DNA of 64,000 bases, from NCBI GenBank assembly GCA_910578075.1, contig CAJTPK010000023.1, positions 1-64,000 of the forward strand. Direction: 5' to 3'. How positions within the stretch are numbered: position 1 is the first letter of the stretch; every line of letters starts with the position of its first letter. The notes under the pieces are model-generated. The model ran no database searches, was not told the origin of the DNA, and was given only the letters and a program-made list of their open reading frames with translations. Source of the DNA: an uncultured Muribaculaceae bacterium (GTDB taxonomy: Bacteria; Bacteroidota; Bacteroidia; Bacteroidales; Muribaculaceae). Shown here in pieces: positions 34,198 to 43,607 of this stretch. A program made the position numbers and the translations under genes.

Positions 34198-34229
34198 CAA
34201 AATTAATGAAAAAAGGAGAGCGAAGCAAG
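34198..34229 (-). promoter_or_regulatory. Promoter of the amidase/TamL operon
   Basis: On the minus strand, CTTG (34229-34226), a 20-nt spacer and TAATTTTG (34205-34198) match the Bacteroides consensus, with a one-base miss in the -33 box. The predicted start near 34191 gives a leader of about 55 nt. Confidence 0.6.
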
Positions 34230-34276
34230 CGTAAAACGCTACTATTCGTGCGTAGTTGAAAACCGTGGGTGTAAAA

Positions 34277-34308
34277 TTTGTTAAATAGCGATTATTGTGT
34301 TAACTTCG
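34277..34308 (+). promoter_or_regulatory. Fumarase promoter
   Basis: TTTG (34277-34280), 20 nt and TAACTTCG (34301-34308) differ from the consensus by one base in the -7 box. It is divergent from the promoter at 34198-34229. The predicted start is about 22 nt before the ATG. Confidence 0.6.
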
Positions 34309-34336
34309 CATATCGGATAACTCAAAAAATATTATA

Positions 34337-35986
34337 ATGGCAACAAAACCTTTTCACTATCAGGAAATGTTCCCGCTCGGTCCTGACACCACCGAGTATC
34401 AGCTCGTCACCAAAGACCATGTCAAGGTGGAGAACTGGAATGGTCACGAGATGCTTGTAGTAGAGCCGGAGGCTCTGACTCTTCTGGCCAATGTGGCTTC
34501 CCATAACTGCTCTTTCATGCTCCGTCGTGAGCACAATGAGATGGTTGCGAAAATACTCAATGATCCGGAAGCTTCAGAGAATGATAAATATGTGGCACTT
34601 ACCATGCTCCGTAACGCGGAGGTGGCCGCCAAGGGCGTTCTCCCATTCTGCCAGGATACAGGCACGTCAATCTGCGCCGGTTATAAGGGTCAGCAGGTAT
34701 GGACTGGATGCGATGACGAAGAGAAAATCTCAGAGGGTGTTTACAAGACATATACTGAGAATAATCTCCGCTATTCGCAGAATGCTCCTCTCAATATGTA
34801 TGACGAGGTCAACACCGGATGCAACCTTCCCGCTCAGATCGAGATCCATGCTTGCGAAGGTATGGAATATAACTTCCTGTTTGTAGCAAAAGGTGGCGGT
34901 TCAGCCAACAAAACATATCTTTATCAGGAAACAAAGGCTATTCTGAATAAGAAAACTCTCGTTCCATTCCTGATAGAGAAAATGAAGACTCTCGGCACAG
35001 CTGCATGTCCTCCTTATCATATCGCATTTGTCATCGGAGGAACATCCGCTGAGGCAAACCTTGCGGCAGTGAAGAAAGCTTCTGTGAAATATTATGATAA
35101 CCTTCCCACAGAAGGTAACGAGTATGGTCATGCTTTCCGTGATGTAGAGCTTGAGAAGGAACTTCTTGAGGCTGCGCACTGTCTCGGTCTGGGAGCACAG
35201 TTCGGAGGAAAATATTTCGCTCATGATATCCGCGTGATCCGTATGCCGCGTCATGGTGCATCGTGTCCGGTAGGTATGGGCGTAAGCTGCTCTGCCGACC
35301 GTAATGTGAAGGCTAAGATAAATAAAGACGGACTCTGGATTGAGAAACTTGATGAATTCCCCGGTGAGCTTATTCCCGAATCAATGCGTAACGCAGGCGA
35401 GGGAGAGGTTGTGAATATTGACCTTAACCGCCCGATGTCTGAGATTCTTGCCGAGCTTGACAAATATCCCGTTTCCACACGCCTTTCTCTCAAAGGCACA
35501 ATCATTGTAGGTCGTGATATCGCCCATGCAAAAATCAAGGAGCGTCTTGATGCCGGTGAGCCAATGCCTCAATATCTCAAAGATCACCCGATCTATTATG
35601 CCGGACCGGCCAAGAAGCCGGAAGGCATGGCATCCGGTTCTTTCGGTCCGACAACCGCAGGACGTATGGACTCTTATGTAGACCAGTTCCAGGCAGCCGG
35701 CGGCTCGATGGTGATGATAGCGAAGGGTAACCGTAGCCAGCAGGTTACAGATGCCTGCCACAAGCATGGCGGTTTCTACCTCGGTTCAATAGGTGGTCCG
35801 GCAGCCATTCTCGCCAAGAACTCAATCAAGAGCGTTGAATGTCTCGAATATCCTGAACTTGGCATGGAAGCTATTTGGAAAATCGAGGTGGAGGATTTCC
35901 CTGCGTTCATCCTCGTTGACAACAAGGGTAACGACTTCTTCAAGCAGATCAAGCCCCGCTGTCCGATGAGCGACTGCGGCAAATAA
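34337..35986 (+). CDS. Class I (iron-sulfur) fumarate hydratase
   Basis: This 549-residue protein matches FumA/FumB: an alpha domain with PFCQDTGTSICAGYKG and NTGCNLPAQIEIH, and a C-terminal beta domain with GTIIVGRDIAHAKIKERLDAGE, ASGSFGPTTAGRMDSYVDQF and GGFYLGSIGGPAAILA. The Cys residues at CQDTGT, TGCNLP and HGASCPVGMG are candidates for the oxygen-sensitive [4Fe-4S] cluster. It interconverts malate and fumarate. In anaerobic Bacteroidota this feeds fumarate respiration, and the aspartase at 58816 gives a second source of fumarate. It is a single gene with its own promoter. Confidence 0.96.
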   Translation: MATKPFHYQEMFPLGPDTTEYQLVTKDHVKVENWNGHEMLVVEPEALTLLANVASHNCSFMLRREHNEMVAKILNDPEASENDKYVALTMLRNAEVAAKGVLPFCQDTGTSICAGYKGQQVWTGCDDEEKISEGVYKTYTENNLRYSQNAPLNMYDEVNTGCNLPAQIEIHACEGMEYNFLFVAKGGGSANKTYLYQETKAILNKKTLVPFLIEKMKTLGTAACPPYHIAFVIGGTSAEANLAAVKKASVKYYDNLPTEGNEYGHAFRDVELEKELLEAAHCLGLGAQFGGKYFAHDIRVIRMPRHGASCPVGMGVSCSADRNVKAKINKDGLWIEKLDEFPGELIPESMRNAGEGEVVNIDLNRPMSEILAELDKYPVSTRLSLKGTIIVGRDIAHAKIKERLDAGEPMPQYLKDHPIYYAGPAKKPEGMASGSFGPTTAGRMDSYVDQFQAAGGSMVMIAKGNRSQQVTDACHKHGGFYLGSIGGPAAILAKNSIKSVECLEYPELGMEAIWKIEVEDFPAFILVDNKGNDFFKQIKPRCPMSDCGK

Positions 35987-36014
35987 CGCAAGTTTACATA
36001 AACCAGAAATAAAA

Positions 36015-36058
36015 ACTCCCGGAATGACGGCATAACCAAGGTCTGTCATTCCGGGAGT
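36015..36058. terminator. Terminator-like hairpin after fumarase
   Basis: ACTCCCGGAATGAC (36015-36028) and GTCATTCCGGGAGT (36045-36058) form a perfect 14-bp stem. The plus strand has only a weak CTTAC after it, but the minus strand continues TTTTTATTT, so it is a better terminator in the minus direction although no minus gene reads into it. Confidence 0.65.
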
Positions 36059-36174
36059 CTTACATCCATATGGATGTGGGGAATGGTAGAGCCGCTAATG
36101 AAAAGGGTTTGGTGAACAACGGGAGGCGTTAAGGAGTTTTAACAGAAAAGGTTTACGAATTTAATAGATGAGTT

Positions 36175-37035
36175 ATGAGACTTGACGGAAGAAGAAGCAG
36201 CTCTAATGTTGACGACAGGCGCGGACGGCGCACGGGATTGGTCGCTGGCGCGGGTGGTATAGGCGGACTTATCATCACTGCGCTTATAATCTGGATATCC
36301 GGTGGTAATCCTCTATCGGTGTTGAATAATGCCGGATCTTTAACCGGTAATCAGGTGCAACAGTCGTATACCCCGACAGAACAGGAGGAACGGTATGCTG
36401 AGTTTGCTAAGGTGATTTTGGCGGGAACGGAGGATGTCTGGACCGAGGAGTTCCGGAAGATCGGACGCACATATGAGCCTCCGAAGATGGTGCTTTTCAC
36501 CGGAAGCGTGCAGTCGGGGTGCGGAAATGCCACTTCTTCAGTCGGACCATTCTATTGTTCCGCCGACAAGACTTTATATATCGATCTTTCGTTTTTTGAG
36601 CAGATGGAGAAACAGATGGGGGCGGGAGGTGATTTTGCTTTCGCCTATGTTATAGCGCATGAGGTTGGACATCATGTGCAGAATCTTCTCGGCACTCTGG
36701 ATGCCGCGCATCAGGAGATGGCAAGGCTTCCGGAGGCTGAATCAAATAAGTTGAGTGTAAGGACGGAACTACAGGCTGATTATTATGCCGGGGTCTGGGC
36801 TTATCATGACAACCGTCTGTTCAACAGTCTTGAACCAGGCGATATAGAGGAGGGTTTAAATGCCGCGTCCAAGATCGGAGATGATTATCTTCAGAAACAG
36901 GCTCAGGGGTATGCAGTTCCTGAAACTTTCAATCACGGACGTTCAGATCAACGGGTGAAATGGCTTGAACTCGGAGCGCGAACCGGTGATCTATCCCGGG
37001 GTGACACTTTCTCTCCAAGCTATTCCGCGTTGTGA
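36175..37035 (+). CDS. YpfJ-family neutral zinc metallopeptidase
   Basis: This 286-residue protein begins with RLDGRRSSSNVDDRRGR, the usual YpfJ-family start, then one membrane helix (about residues 22-42), a periplasmic segment, GSVQSGCGNATSSVGPFYCSADKTLYIDLSFF, the zinc motif AHEVGHHVQNLLG at about 161-173, and ELQADYYAGVWAYH with the third ligand. Family members are predicted membrane-anchored metallopeptidases of unknown substrate. It lies between a hairpin after the fumarase gene and the lepA promoter, so it is probably its own unit. Confidence 0.9.
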   Translation: MRLDGRRSSSNVDDRRGRRTGLVAGAGGIGGLIITALIIWISGGNPLSVLNNAGSLTGNQVQQSYTPTEQEERYAEFAKVILAGTEDVWTEEFRKIGRTYEPPKMVLFTGSVQSGCGNATSSVGPFYCSADKTLYIDLSFFEQMEKQMGAGGDFAFAYVIAHEVGHHVQNLLGTLDAAHQEMARLPEAESNKLSVRTELQADYYAGVWAYHDNRLFNSLEPGDIEEGLNAASKIGDDYLQKQAQGYAVPETFNHGRSDQRVKWLELGARTGDLSRGDTFSPSYSAL

Positions 37036-37050
37036 ATCCGTATGTCTACA

Positions 37051-37081
37051 TTGTGAATTACGTTAATTTTCACTAATTTTG
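37051..37081 (+). promoter_or_regulatory. lepA promoter
   Basis: TTG at 37051-37053, a 20-nt spacer and TAATTTTG at 37074-37081 match the Bacteroides consensus. The start would be near 37088, with the lepA ATG at 37105. Confidence 0.6.
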
Positions 37082-37104
37082 CAGGAAATTAGAACGTTCA
37101 ACAG

Positions 37105-38892
37105 ATGAAAAATATAAGGAATTTCTGCATAATCGCGCATATCGACCATGGAAAGTCGACATTAGCCGACCGTCTTCTTGAAAGAACCAATACTGTGGTG
37201 GGAAAGGATATGGAGGCCCAGGTGCTTGATGACATGGATCTTGAGAAGGAGCGTGGAATCACCATCAAAAGTCATGCCATACAGATGGATTATGAACTTG
37301 ATGGGGAGAAATATACTCTTAATCTTATTGACACTCCCGGACATGTGGATTTTTCATATGAGGTGTCACGCTCGATTGCAGCCTGCGAGGGTGCTCTCCT
37401 TATCGTGGATGCATCTCAGGGCATCCAGGCTCAGACCATCTCCAATCTCTATATGGCTATTGACAATGATTTGGAGATTATACCGGTGATAAACAAGTGC
37501 GATCTTGACAGCGCAAAGCCCGAAGAGGTGGAAGACCAGATTGTTGATCTGCTCGGTTGCGACCATGAGGAGATCATACGTGCGAGTGGCAAAACCGGTA
37601 TGGGGGTCGATGAGATTCTTAAAGCTATTGTGGAGAGGGTTCCTGCTCCAAAGGGAGATCCGGAGGCTCCGCTTCAGGCTTTGATATTTGACTCTGTTTT
37701 CAATCCTTTCCGAGGTATCATAGCTTATTATAAGATCGTGAACGGAACCATCCGTAAAGATGATTTCGTCAAATTCGTATCTACGGGTAAAGAGTATCAT
37801 GCCGATGAGGTGGGTGTGCTCAAACTTGATATGGCTCCCCGTAAAGAGCTTTCTGCCGGTAATGTGGGATATATCATCTCCGGTATCAAAAGCTCAAAGG
37901 AGGTGAAGGTGGGAGATACTATCACGCATGTAAACCGTCCTTGTGAGAAAGCCATCGCCGGATTTGAGGAGGTTAAACCAATGGTGTTTGCGGGTGTTTA
38001 TCCTATAGAAACAGAAGATTTCGAGAACCTTCGCGCATCACTTGAGAAGCTTCAGCTCAATGACGCCTCATTGACATTCCAGCCGGAGTCGTCAGCGGCA
38101 CTTGGTTTCGGTTTCCGTTGCGGATTCCTCGGTTTGCTTCATATGGAGATAGTGCAGGAGCGTCTTGGTCGGGAGTTCGACATGGATGTCATCACCACTG
38201 TGCCGAACGTATCATATCTGGTGTATGATAAGAAAGGGAACAAGACCGAGGTTCATAACCCCTCCGGACTTCCTGAGGCAACATTGATCGACCATATCGA
38301 GGAGCCTTATATCAGGGCAACCATCATCACCCAGGCGGATTATATAGGTCCGATCATGACTCTCTGTCTCGGAAAGCGCGGAGAGTTGGTGAAACAGGAA
38401 TATATTTCGGGTAACAGAATGGAGCTTACCTTTGATATGCCGCTCGGTGAGATTGTCATCGATTTCTATGACAAACTGAAGAGCATTTCAAAAGGTTATG
38501 CATCGTTTGATTACCATATTCATGATTTCAGGGAGTCTAAACTTGTGAAGCTTGATATCCTTCTGAACGGTGAGAGTGTGGACGCCTTGTCAACTCTTAC
38601 ACACGAGGCTAATGCAGTGAGATTCGGCCGCCGCATGTGTGAGAAACTGAAGGAGCTTATACCTCGTCAGCAGTTCGACATAGCTATCCAGGCTGCCATT
38701 GGTGCGAAGATTATAGCGCGTGAGACAATCAAGGCTGTCAGGAAGGATGTGACAGCAAAGTGTTATGGTGGCGACATCTCGCGTAAGCGCAAGCTTCTTG
38801 AGAAACAGAAGGCGGGAAAGAAGAGAATGAAGCAGATCGGTTCAGTCGAAGTGCCACAGAAAGCCTTCCTTGCAGTCCTCAAACTTGACTGA
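37105..38892 (+). CDS. lepA: Elongation factor 4 (LepA)
   Basis: This 595-residue translational GTPase has FCIIAHIDHGKSTLADRLLE (G1, residues 7-26), ERGITIKS (G2), LIDTPGHVDFS (G3), NKCDLDSA (G4), the EF-G-like domains II, III and V, and the LepA-specific C-terminal domain ending RKRKLLEKQKAGKKRMK...VEVPQKAFLAVLK. It acts on ribosomes to remobilise stalled or mis-translocated complexes. The length is typical of the family. Confidence 0.98.
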   Translation: MKNIRNFCIIAHIDHGKSTLADRLLERTNTVVGKDMEAQVLDDMDLEKERGITIKSHAIQMDYELDGEKYTLNLIDTPGHVDFSYEVSRSIAACEGALLIVDASQGIQAQTISNLYMAIDNDLEIIPVINKCDLDSAKPEEVEDQIVDLLGCDHEEIIRASGKTGMGVDEILKAIVERVPAPKGDPEAPLQALIFDSVFNPFRGIIAYYKIVNGTIRKDDFVKFVSTGKEYHADEVGVLKLDMAPRKELSAGNVGYIISGIKSSKEVKVGDTITHVNRPCEKAIAGFEEVKPMVFAGVYPIETEDFENLRASLEKLQLNDASLTFQPESSAALGFGFRCGFLGLLHMEIVQERLGREFDMDVITTVPNVSYLVYDKKGNKTEVHNPSGLPEATLIDHIEEPYIRATIITQADYIGPIMTLCLGKRGELVKQEYISGNRMELTFDMPLGEIVIDFYDKLKSISKGYASFDYHIHDFRESKLVKLDILLNGESVDALSTLTHEANAVRFGRRMCEKLKELIPRQQFDIAIQAAIGAKIIARETIKAVRKDVTAKCYGGDISRKRKLLEKQKAGKKRMKQIGSVEVPQKAFLAVLKLD

Positions 38893-38925
38893 CACTGCGT
38901 TTGTTGATATATTATAATAAACAAC

Positions 38926-38956
38926 AGACTGTCTCCGGTATTGGGTGAGGCAGTCT
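38926..38956 (+). terminator. Weak terminator-like hairpin after lepA
   Basis: AGACTGTCTC (38926-38935) pairs with GAGGCAGTCT (38947-38956) over 10 bp with one wobble, followed by TATAAAA. It covers the more upstream ATG of the next gene and so supports the later start at 38975. Confidence 0.55.
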
Positions 38957-38974
38957 TATAAAATTTATGATACT

Positions 38975-39451
38975 ATGAATATAGGAGATAAATTCCCTGA
39001 TTTGCTCGGCGTAGATGCCAATGGCAAAGAGATAAAGCTGTCGGATTATCCCGGCAAGATGTTTATAATCTATTTCTATCCGAAGGATAATACACCCGGA
39101 TGCACGGCTGAGGCATGCAGTTTCCGAGACAATTATTCCGTATTCGAGAAGATGGGATACCAGATTATAGGAGTCAGCAAGGATTCACCTGCAAGCCATG
39201 ATAAATTTGCGGCTAAATTCAGTCTGCAATTCCCTCTTGTGGCAGATACGGACCATAAGCTTTGCGAACTTGCAGGGGTATGGAAACAGAAGAAGATGGC
39301 AGGAAGGGAATACATGGGTATAGTGCGCACGACGTTTGTGACGGATGCTGACGGTGTTGTTACTGACGTTGTGGAGAAGGTAAATACCAAAACTGCCTCT
39401 GAACAGCTCTTCGGTATACTTGACAACCGCTATAATCCTAATCCGGCGTGA
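38975..39451 (+). CDS. bcp: Thioredoxin-dependent peroxiredoxin, Bcp/PrxQ type
   Basis: The start at 38975 gives 158 residues beginning MNIGDKFPDLLG, the usual Bcp start. An in-frame ATG at 38945 would add ten residues that overlap a hairpin. FYPKDNTPGCTAEACSFRDN carries the peroxidatic Cys (TPGCT) and the nearby resolving Cys five residues later, as in 2-Cys PrxQ enzymes. VADTDHKLCELAGVW and MGIVRTTFVTDADGVV are also typical. It reduces H2O2 and organic hydroperoxides in the cytoplasm, which is relevant for an oxygen-sensitive anaerobe with iron-sulfur fumarase. Confidence 0.95.
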   Translation: MNIGDKFPDLLGVDANGKEIKLSDYPGKMFIIYFYPKDNTPGCTAEACSFRDNYSVFEKMGYQIIGVSKDSPASHDKFAAKFSLQFPLVADTDHKLCELAGVWKQKKMAGREYMGIVRTTFVTDADGVVTDVVEKVNTKTASEQLFGILDNRYNPNPA

Positions 39452-39454
39452 GTT

Positions 39455-39503
39455 CAGTTAGTAGTTAGGGGTTAGGAGTTAGGAGTTAGGAATTAGGGGT
39501 TAC
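39455..39503 (+). repeat. Seven-unit 7-bp tandem repeat (NRGTTAG) between bcp and nhaA
   Basis: Units CAGTTAG, TAGTTAG, GGGTTAG, GAGTTAG, GAGTTAG, GAATTAG and GGGTTAC follow each other without gaps from 39455 to 39503, starting 4 bp after the bcp stop and ending 23 bp before the nhaA ATG. The period is not a multiple of three and it is not in a coding frame. It may alter spacing upstream of nhaA if it changes length. Confidence 0.85.
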
Positions 39504-39526
39504 AGGATAGAAATTATTAAGGTAAA

Positions 39527-40879
39527 ATGGCTTCAGTATTTTATACTGCGCAAAAGACCATCAGGAACTATGCGAATGGTGGTAATGTGCTTATATTCGC
39601 CACAGCGCTTGCTCTGTTGGTGGTGAATCTTCCGTTCACGCGTCCGCTTTATGAGTCTATATGGCTTAATGAGGTGGAGCTGCGTGTCGGTGATTTCAAT
39701 TTGTTCAGCCATCATGGTCAGCCGATGTCCATAATGGCATTCATCAATGACGCACTCATGGCTCTGTTCTTCTTTTCTGTAGGACTGGAGATAAAGCGAG
39801 AGGTGCTCGTTGGAGAGTTGTCTTCATTCAGAAACGCGTTGCTGCCTATTGTAGCAGCTATCGGAGGTATGGGAGTGCCTGTCCTGATATATTATCTTAT
39901 GTCAAAGGGCACGGCATATGCCGGAGGAGCGGCTATTCCGATGGCAACTGATATTGCGTTTTCACTTGGTGTGCTTGCAATGCTTGGAAACCGGGTGCCA
40001 ATCGGACTTAAGGTTTTTCTGACCACTCTTGCCGTTGTGGATGATATAGGTGGAATCCTTGTAATAGCAATATTCTACAGCACGCATATCGACTATATGC
40101 TGTTGCTATATGCTGCTGTTTGTCTGCTTGTGTTGTTTGTAGGTGGCAAATTAGGTATACAGACCAAGATGTTTTATATAGCACTTGGGGCGATTGTATG
40201 GTTCTGCTTTCTGAATGCCGGCATACACCCGACAATTGCCGGAGTGCTTGTGGCATTCTGCGTTCCTGCCAAGCCTGTGTATGCTCCTAAAAAGTATATA
40301 CAGACAATCCGTAAGAATATCGCGTTTTTTGCGCATGAGAATGATGAGAATCTGAATTCGCGAACCATTCTGAGTAAAGAGCAGATGAACCAGTTGAAGG
40401 AGATCGAGACTGCATCTGATAAGGTGATATCACCGCTTCAGGATATGGAAGATACTCTTCATCCTCTTGTCAATTATATCATTGTTCCTCTGTTTGCATT
40501 CGCCAATGCCGGCATATTCTTCGGAGATATGGAGATCGGTCAGTTATTCCATGGAATAGCGCCTGCAATCATTGTGAGCCTTATAGGTGGTAAATTCCTC
40601 GGTATATTCATCTTTGCCGCATTATGCATCTTGTTGAAATGGGCTCCTATGCCAGAGGGTACTAACTGGGGTAGCCTTGCTTCCGTGTCTTTACTTGGTG
40701 GCATCGGCTTCACAGTATCCTTGTTTATCGCCACACTTTCATTTGGCGCCGGAGATTCTGTGACATCATTGTTGCTCAATGATTCAAAACTCGGTATCCT
40801 CGTGGGCTCACTGCTCGCCGGTGTACTCGGTTGGGCTGCTTTGCATTTTACTCTTCCCAAAGAACCTCAGGACGTCTGA
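39527..40879 (+). CDS. nhaA: Na+/H+ antiporter NhaA
   Basis: This 450-residue membrane protein has the NhaA hallmarks: FFFSVGLEIKREVLVGELSSFRNALLPIVAAIGGMGVPVLIYY, IPMATDIAFSLGVLAMLG with the paired Asp region (the ion site follows in VFLTTLAVVDDIGGILVIAIFY), and PLFAFANAGIFF. It exports Na+ in exchange for protons at the inner membrane. A hydrophilic insert at about residues 255-310 is longer than in the E. coli protein, as is common in Bacteroidota. It converges with the sensor kinase gene, with only 12 bp between them. Confidence 0.97.
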   Translation: MASVFYTAQKTIRNYANGGNVLIFATALALLVVNLPFTRPLYESIWLNEVELRVGDFNLFSHHGQPMSIMAFINDALMALFFFSVGLEIKREVLVGELSSFRNALLPIVAAIGGMGVPVLIYYLMSKGTAYAGGAAIPMATDIAFSLGVLAMLGNRVPIGLKVFLTTLAVVDDIGGILVIAIFYSTHIDYMLLLYAAVCLLVLFVGGKLGIQTKMFYIALGAIVWFCFLNAGIHPTIAGVLVAFCVPAKPVYAPKKYIQTIRKNIAFFAHENDENLNSRTILSKEQMNQLKEIETASDKVISPLQDMEDTLHPLVNYIIVPLFAFANAGIFFGDMEIGQLFHGIAPAIIVSLIGGKFLGIFIFAALCILLKWAPMPEGTNWGSLASVSLLGGIGFTVSLFIATLSFGAGDSVTSLLLNDSKLGILVGSLLAGVLGWAALHFTLPKEPQDV

Positions 40880-40891
40880 TACCGGTGTGTA

Positions 40892-42223
40892 TCAGTCTTT
40901 CTGAATCTGCGGGAAGCGGACAATAAAACGCGTGATTCCGTCGGAGTGTGTTCTGAGGGAGAATGAGCATGAATGCTTACGGAGAATTTCAGATATAAGC
41001 GTCAATCCAAGTCCACGGCCGGTGCGTTTTGTGGAGAAGAAAGAGGTGAACAGACGTGAAGCTACGTCCGATGAGATCGGGATTCCGTCATTGGCGATCT
41101 CAAGCGATATAAAATCATTGTCCCTGCGAGTGGTGATTGATACACTGCCGCAGGGATTCTCTTTTTCTAAAATGCTCTCCACCGCATTCTTCACGATATT
41201 GAGTATTGCCTGCTGAAGCATCTGCATATCGGCGCTTATTATCTTGGGTATATGATTTCCTGCGCTGTCACAACAAAGGTTTACTTCCACATTCTCCTTT
41301 GCCATCAATTTCATGAACGGCAGCATGCGTGTCAGTTCCTCATCAAGATCGACATCCTTAAGCACCGGTTCCGGAATGCGGGCGAGATTTGCAAAAGAAT
41401 CTATGAATCCGCACATGCTCTCGCAACGTTCCCGGCAACTCTCTATGGTAAGGTTGAGATCCGGGTCATCCTCAGTTTCGTCAGCAAGAGTCTCGAGGAC
41501 AGACTGCACACTCCCCATTGTGTTGTTTACCTCATGGGAAATCATTCGAATAACTTTCTCATATGCGTCTTTCTCAGCTTTGCGTACCTCCTCGGTGAGG
41601 CTTTCCACAAGGTAGAAATGACGACGGAAGCCCTCTTGGATAAACCATAGATGATAGCATCTGTATAAGCGTGTGCCGTCATGACGTATCACGGCAGATT
41701 CCCCGGGTTTGATTCCAGCAAGAGCATCTGCAATCTCGTTGCCGAGTTCCTGTAGCCTTTTACCGCTTCCGTATTCTGTAGAAATCCCGGTTATGTTAGT
41801 GAATGCATTGTTAACCATTGAGATGTGGTCATCGAGATCAAGCATCGCGATTCCCATAGGAGAGGCGTCAATTAGCAAATGAAGGAAATGATCCTGCTCG
41901 CGAATTCTCAAACGTTCGTTTTTCAGGCGAGTTATTAAATTGTTGAAAAGAGTTACAATCTTGTCCGCTCCAGGTTCCCCGACTTTTGCAAGACGGTTGT
42001 TAAGATCTTGGGCACTAAGCAGCTCAAGACCCCGTTGGGCAGAAGCAACAGGTTTGACAACACTTCGGTAAAGCAGGATCAAAATAAGGAGGGATAGAAT
42101 AACAGCTGATGCGATCCACCATCTCTGAGGGATTGGTATAGACAAAATTGTGTATGCCGCAAGTGTGGCAAGTGTGATAGCAAGTATGCTGAAAAGTCGT
42201 TTAGGAGTCAGTCCCCAGTTCAT
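40892..42223 (-). CDS. Sensor histidine kinase (NtrB-like, PAS) of the efflux operon
   Basis: This 443-residue protein has two N-terminal membrane helices (about 10-55), a HAMP-like linker, a PAS domain (about 110-205, LLIDASPMGIAMLDLDDHISMVNNAFTNITG), an H-box RMISHEVNNTMGSVQS near residue 230 with the phospho-accepting His, and an ATPase domain with NIVKNAVESI (N box), LEIANDGIPI (G1) and GRGLGLTLISEIL (G2). The periplasmic part is very short, so the signal is probably sensed in the membrane or by PAS. Its 5' end overlaps the response regulator by 23 bp. It should phosphorylate that regulator. Confidence 0.93.
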   Translation of the reverse strand: MNWGLTPKRLFSILAITLATLAAYTILSIPIPQRWWIASAVILSLLILILLYRSVVKPVASAQRGLELLSAQDLNNRLAKVGEPGADKIVTLFNNLITRLKNERLRIREQDHFLHLLIDASPMGIAMLDLDDHISMVNNAFTNITGISTEYGSGKRLQELGNEIADALAGIKPGESAVIRHDGTRLYRCYHLWFIQEGFRRHFYLVESLTEEVRKAEKDAYEKVIRMISHEVNNTMGSVQSVLETLADETEDDPDLNLTIESCRERCESMCGFIDSFANLARIPEPVLKDVDLDEELTRMLPFMKLMAKENVEVNLCCDSAGNHIPKIISADMQMLQQAILNIVKNAVESILEKENPCGSVSITTRRDNDFISLEIANDGIPISSDVASRLFTSFFSTKRTGRGLGLTLISEILRKHSCSFSLRTHSDGITRFIVRFPQIQKD

Positions 42224-43553
42224 ATTTCTCTATTTTACGGTATAATGCCTGTCTTGTTATGCCGAGCGAGCGTGCTGCCTTGGAAAGATTACCGTCATAA
42301 GCTTTCAAGGCTTCGACCACTGCTGTTTTTTCCAGTTGCTCAAGGGTTGCGCCCGCAATTCCATGATTCTTGTTTTCCTGGGCTGCGCCCTCAGCTTCGA
42401 AGTCTGATTTTTTTAGTTCATCACCCTGGCACATAAGCACAGCTCTCTCAACCATATTTTTCAGCTGGCGGACATTTCCGGGGAAGGGGAGAGTGCATAA
42501 ATATTCAATAGCCTCTTTGGAAACACCTGGCTTGCTTAATCCATGTTCGGAGCATGATTGCGATACAAAATGGTCCACAAGCAATGGGATATCGTCTCTT
42601 CGTTCGCGTAGAGGTGGAATGCGGAGGGTGATGAGATTTATACGATAGAAGAGATCTTCACGGAAAGTGCGTTCTCTTACCATCTGAGGCAGATCTGCGT
42701 TGGTGGCGCATATTGCCCTGATATCTGTTTTTCTCGGTTTACTTTCACCGAGACGCTCGAAAGTGTGCTGTTGCAGCACACGCAACAGTTTCACCTGACA
42801 GTCCGCCCCGAGATCACCTATCTCATCAAGGAAGATGGTTCCCTTGTCGGCTATCTCGAATCTACCTTTCCGTTCACTGACTGCGCCTGTGAACGCGCCT
42901 TTGGAATGTCCGAACATCTCGCTCTCGAACAAGGATGTTGATATTCCTCCGAGATTGACCATTACAAACGGCTCTGATTTTCTGCGGCTGTTGGCATGAA
43001 TAGCGTTGGCGACAAGTTCTTTGCCGGTTCCGTTTTCTCCGAGAATAAGCACCGGGGCATCCGTTGGTGCGATTCGCTCAACAGTTTTCATCAATTCCAG
43101 GATTCTGGGATTTCTGCCTATGAATCCACAACGGTTGAAATCTCGGGAACCGGTATCATCACGGTCTTCGTTTTCCGGCTCGGTTCGTGATAGATTAATA
43201 GCCGTCTCAACTCTTTGGAGAAGCAGACGGTTGTTCCAAGGTTTTGTGATGAAATCGAAAGCTCCGAAGCGCATCCCTTCCACGGCAAGCTCGATGCTGC
43301 CCCAGGCTGTGATTAGAATTACAGGTGTGTCCGGCTGATAGATTTTTGTCTGCCGCAGGAGATGTATTCCCTCTTCACCTGTTGTGGATAGGGAATAGTT
43401 CATATCCATGATAATCAGTTCAAGATCAGAAGAGCGTATTATGGCGAGTGCCTCTTCCTGATTCCCAGCGGTGGAGGTCTCATACCCCTTGCGCTTCAGA
43501 AGAAGAACGAGAGACTGGCGTATAGCTTTATCATCATCAACTATCAGTATCAT
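42201..43553 (-). CDS. Sigma-54-dependent response regulator (NtrC family) of the efflux operon
   Basis: This 450-residue protein has a receiver domain (residues 1-120, acidic DDD at 6-8, phospho-acceptor Asp50, conserved Lys in ITKPW), an AAA+ domain with Walker A GENGTGKE, the sigma-54 contact loop GAFTGA, Walker B GTIFLDEIGDL and the arginine-finger region, and a C-terminal Fis-type helix-turn-helix (LSKAARSLGITRQALYRKIEKY). It activates transcription by remodelling sigma-54 RNA polymerase from an upstream site. Being in the same operon as the pump, it probably controls that operon. Candidate upstream sites are the palindromes near 49824-49892. Confidence 0.96.
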   Translation of the reverse strand: MILIVDDDKAIRQSLVLLLKRKGYETSTAGNQEEALAIIRSSDLELIIMDMNYSLSTTGEEGIHLLRQTKIYQPDTPVILITAWGSIELAVEGMRFGAFDFITKPWNNRLLLQRVETAINLSRTEPENEDRDDTGSRDFNRCGFIGRNPRILELMKTVERIAPTDAPVLILGENGTGKELVANAIHANSRRKSEPFVMVNLGGISTSLFESEMFGHSKGAFTGAVSERKGRFEIADKGTIFLDEIGDLGADCQVKLLRVLQQHTFERLGESKPRKTDIRAICATNADLPQMVRERTFREDLFYRINLITLRIPPLRERRDDIPLLVDHFVSQSCSEHGLSKPGVSKEAIEYLCTLPFPGNVRQLKNMVERAVLMCQGDELKKSDFEAEGAAQENKNHGIAGATLEQLEKTAVVEALKAYDGNLSKAARSLGITRQALYRKIEKYELGTDS

Positions 43554-43607
43554 ACTGCAAAATTAGCAAATATATTCCAATTAAAATCCACTTGTAGTGT
43601 GTAAATG

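Noticed and set aside
39455..39503. CRISPR or telomere-like array
   Set aside because: Units are only 7 bp, without spacers, and the repeat is internal to a chromosome region.
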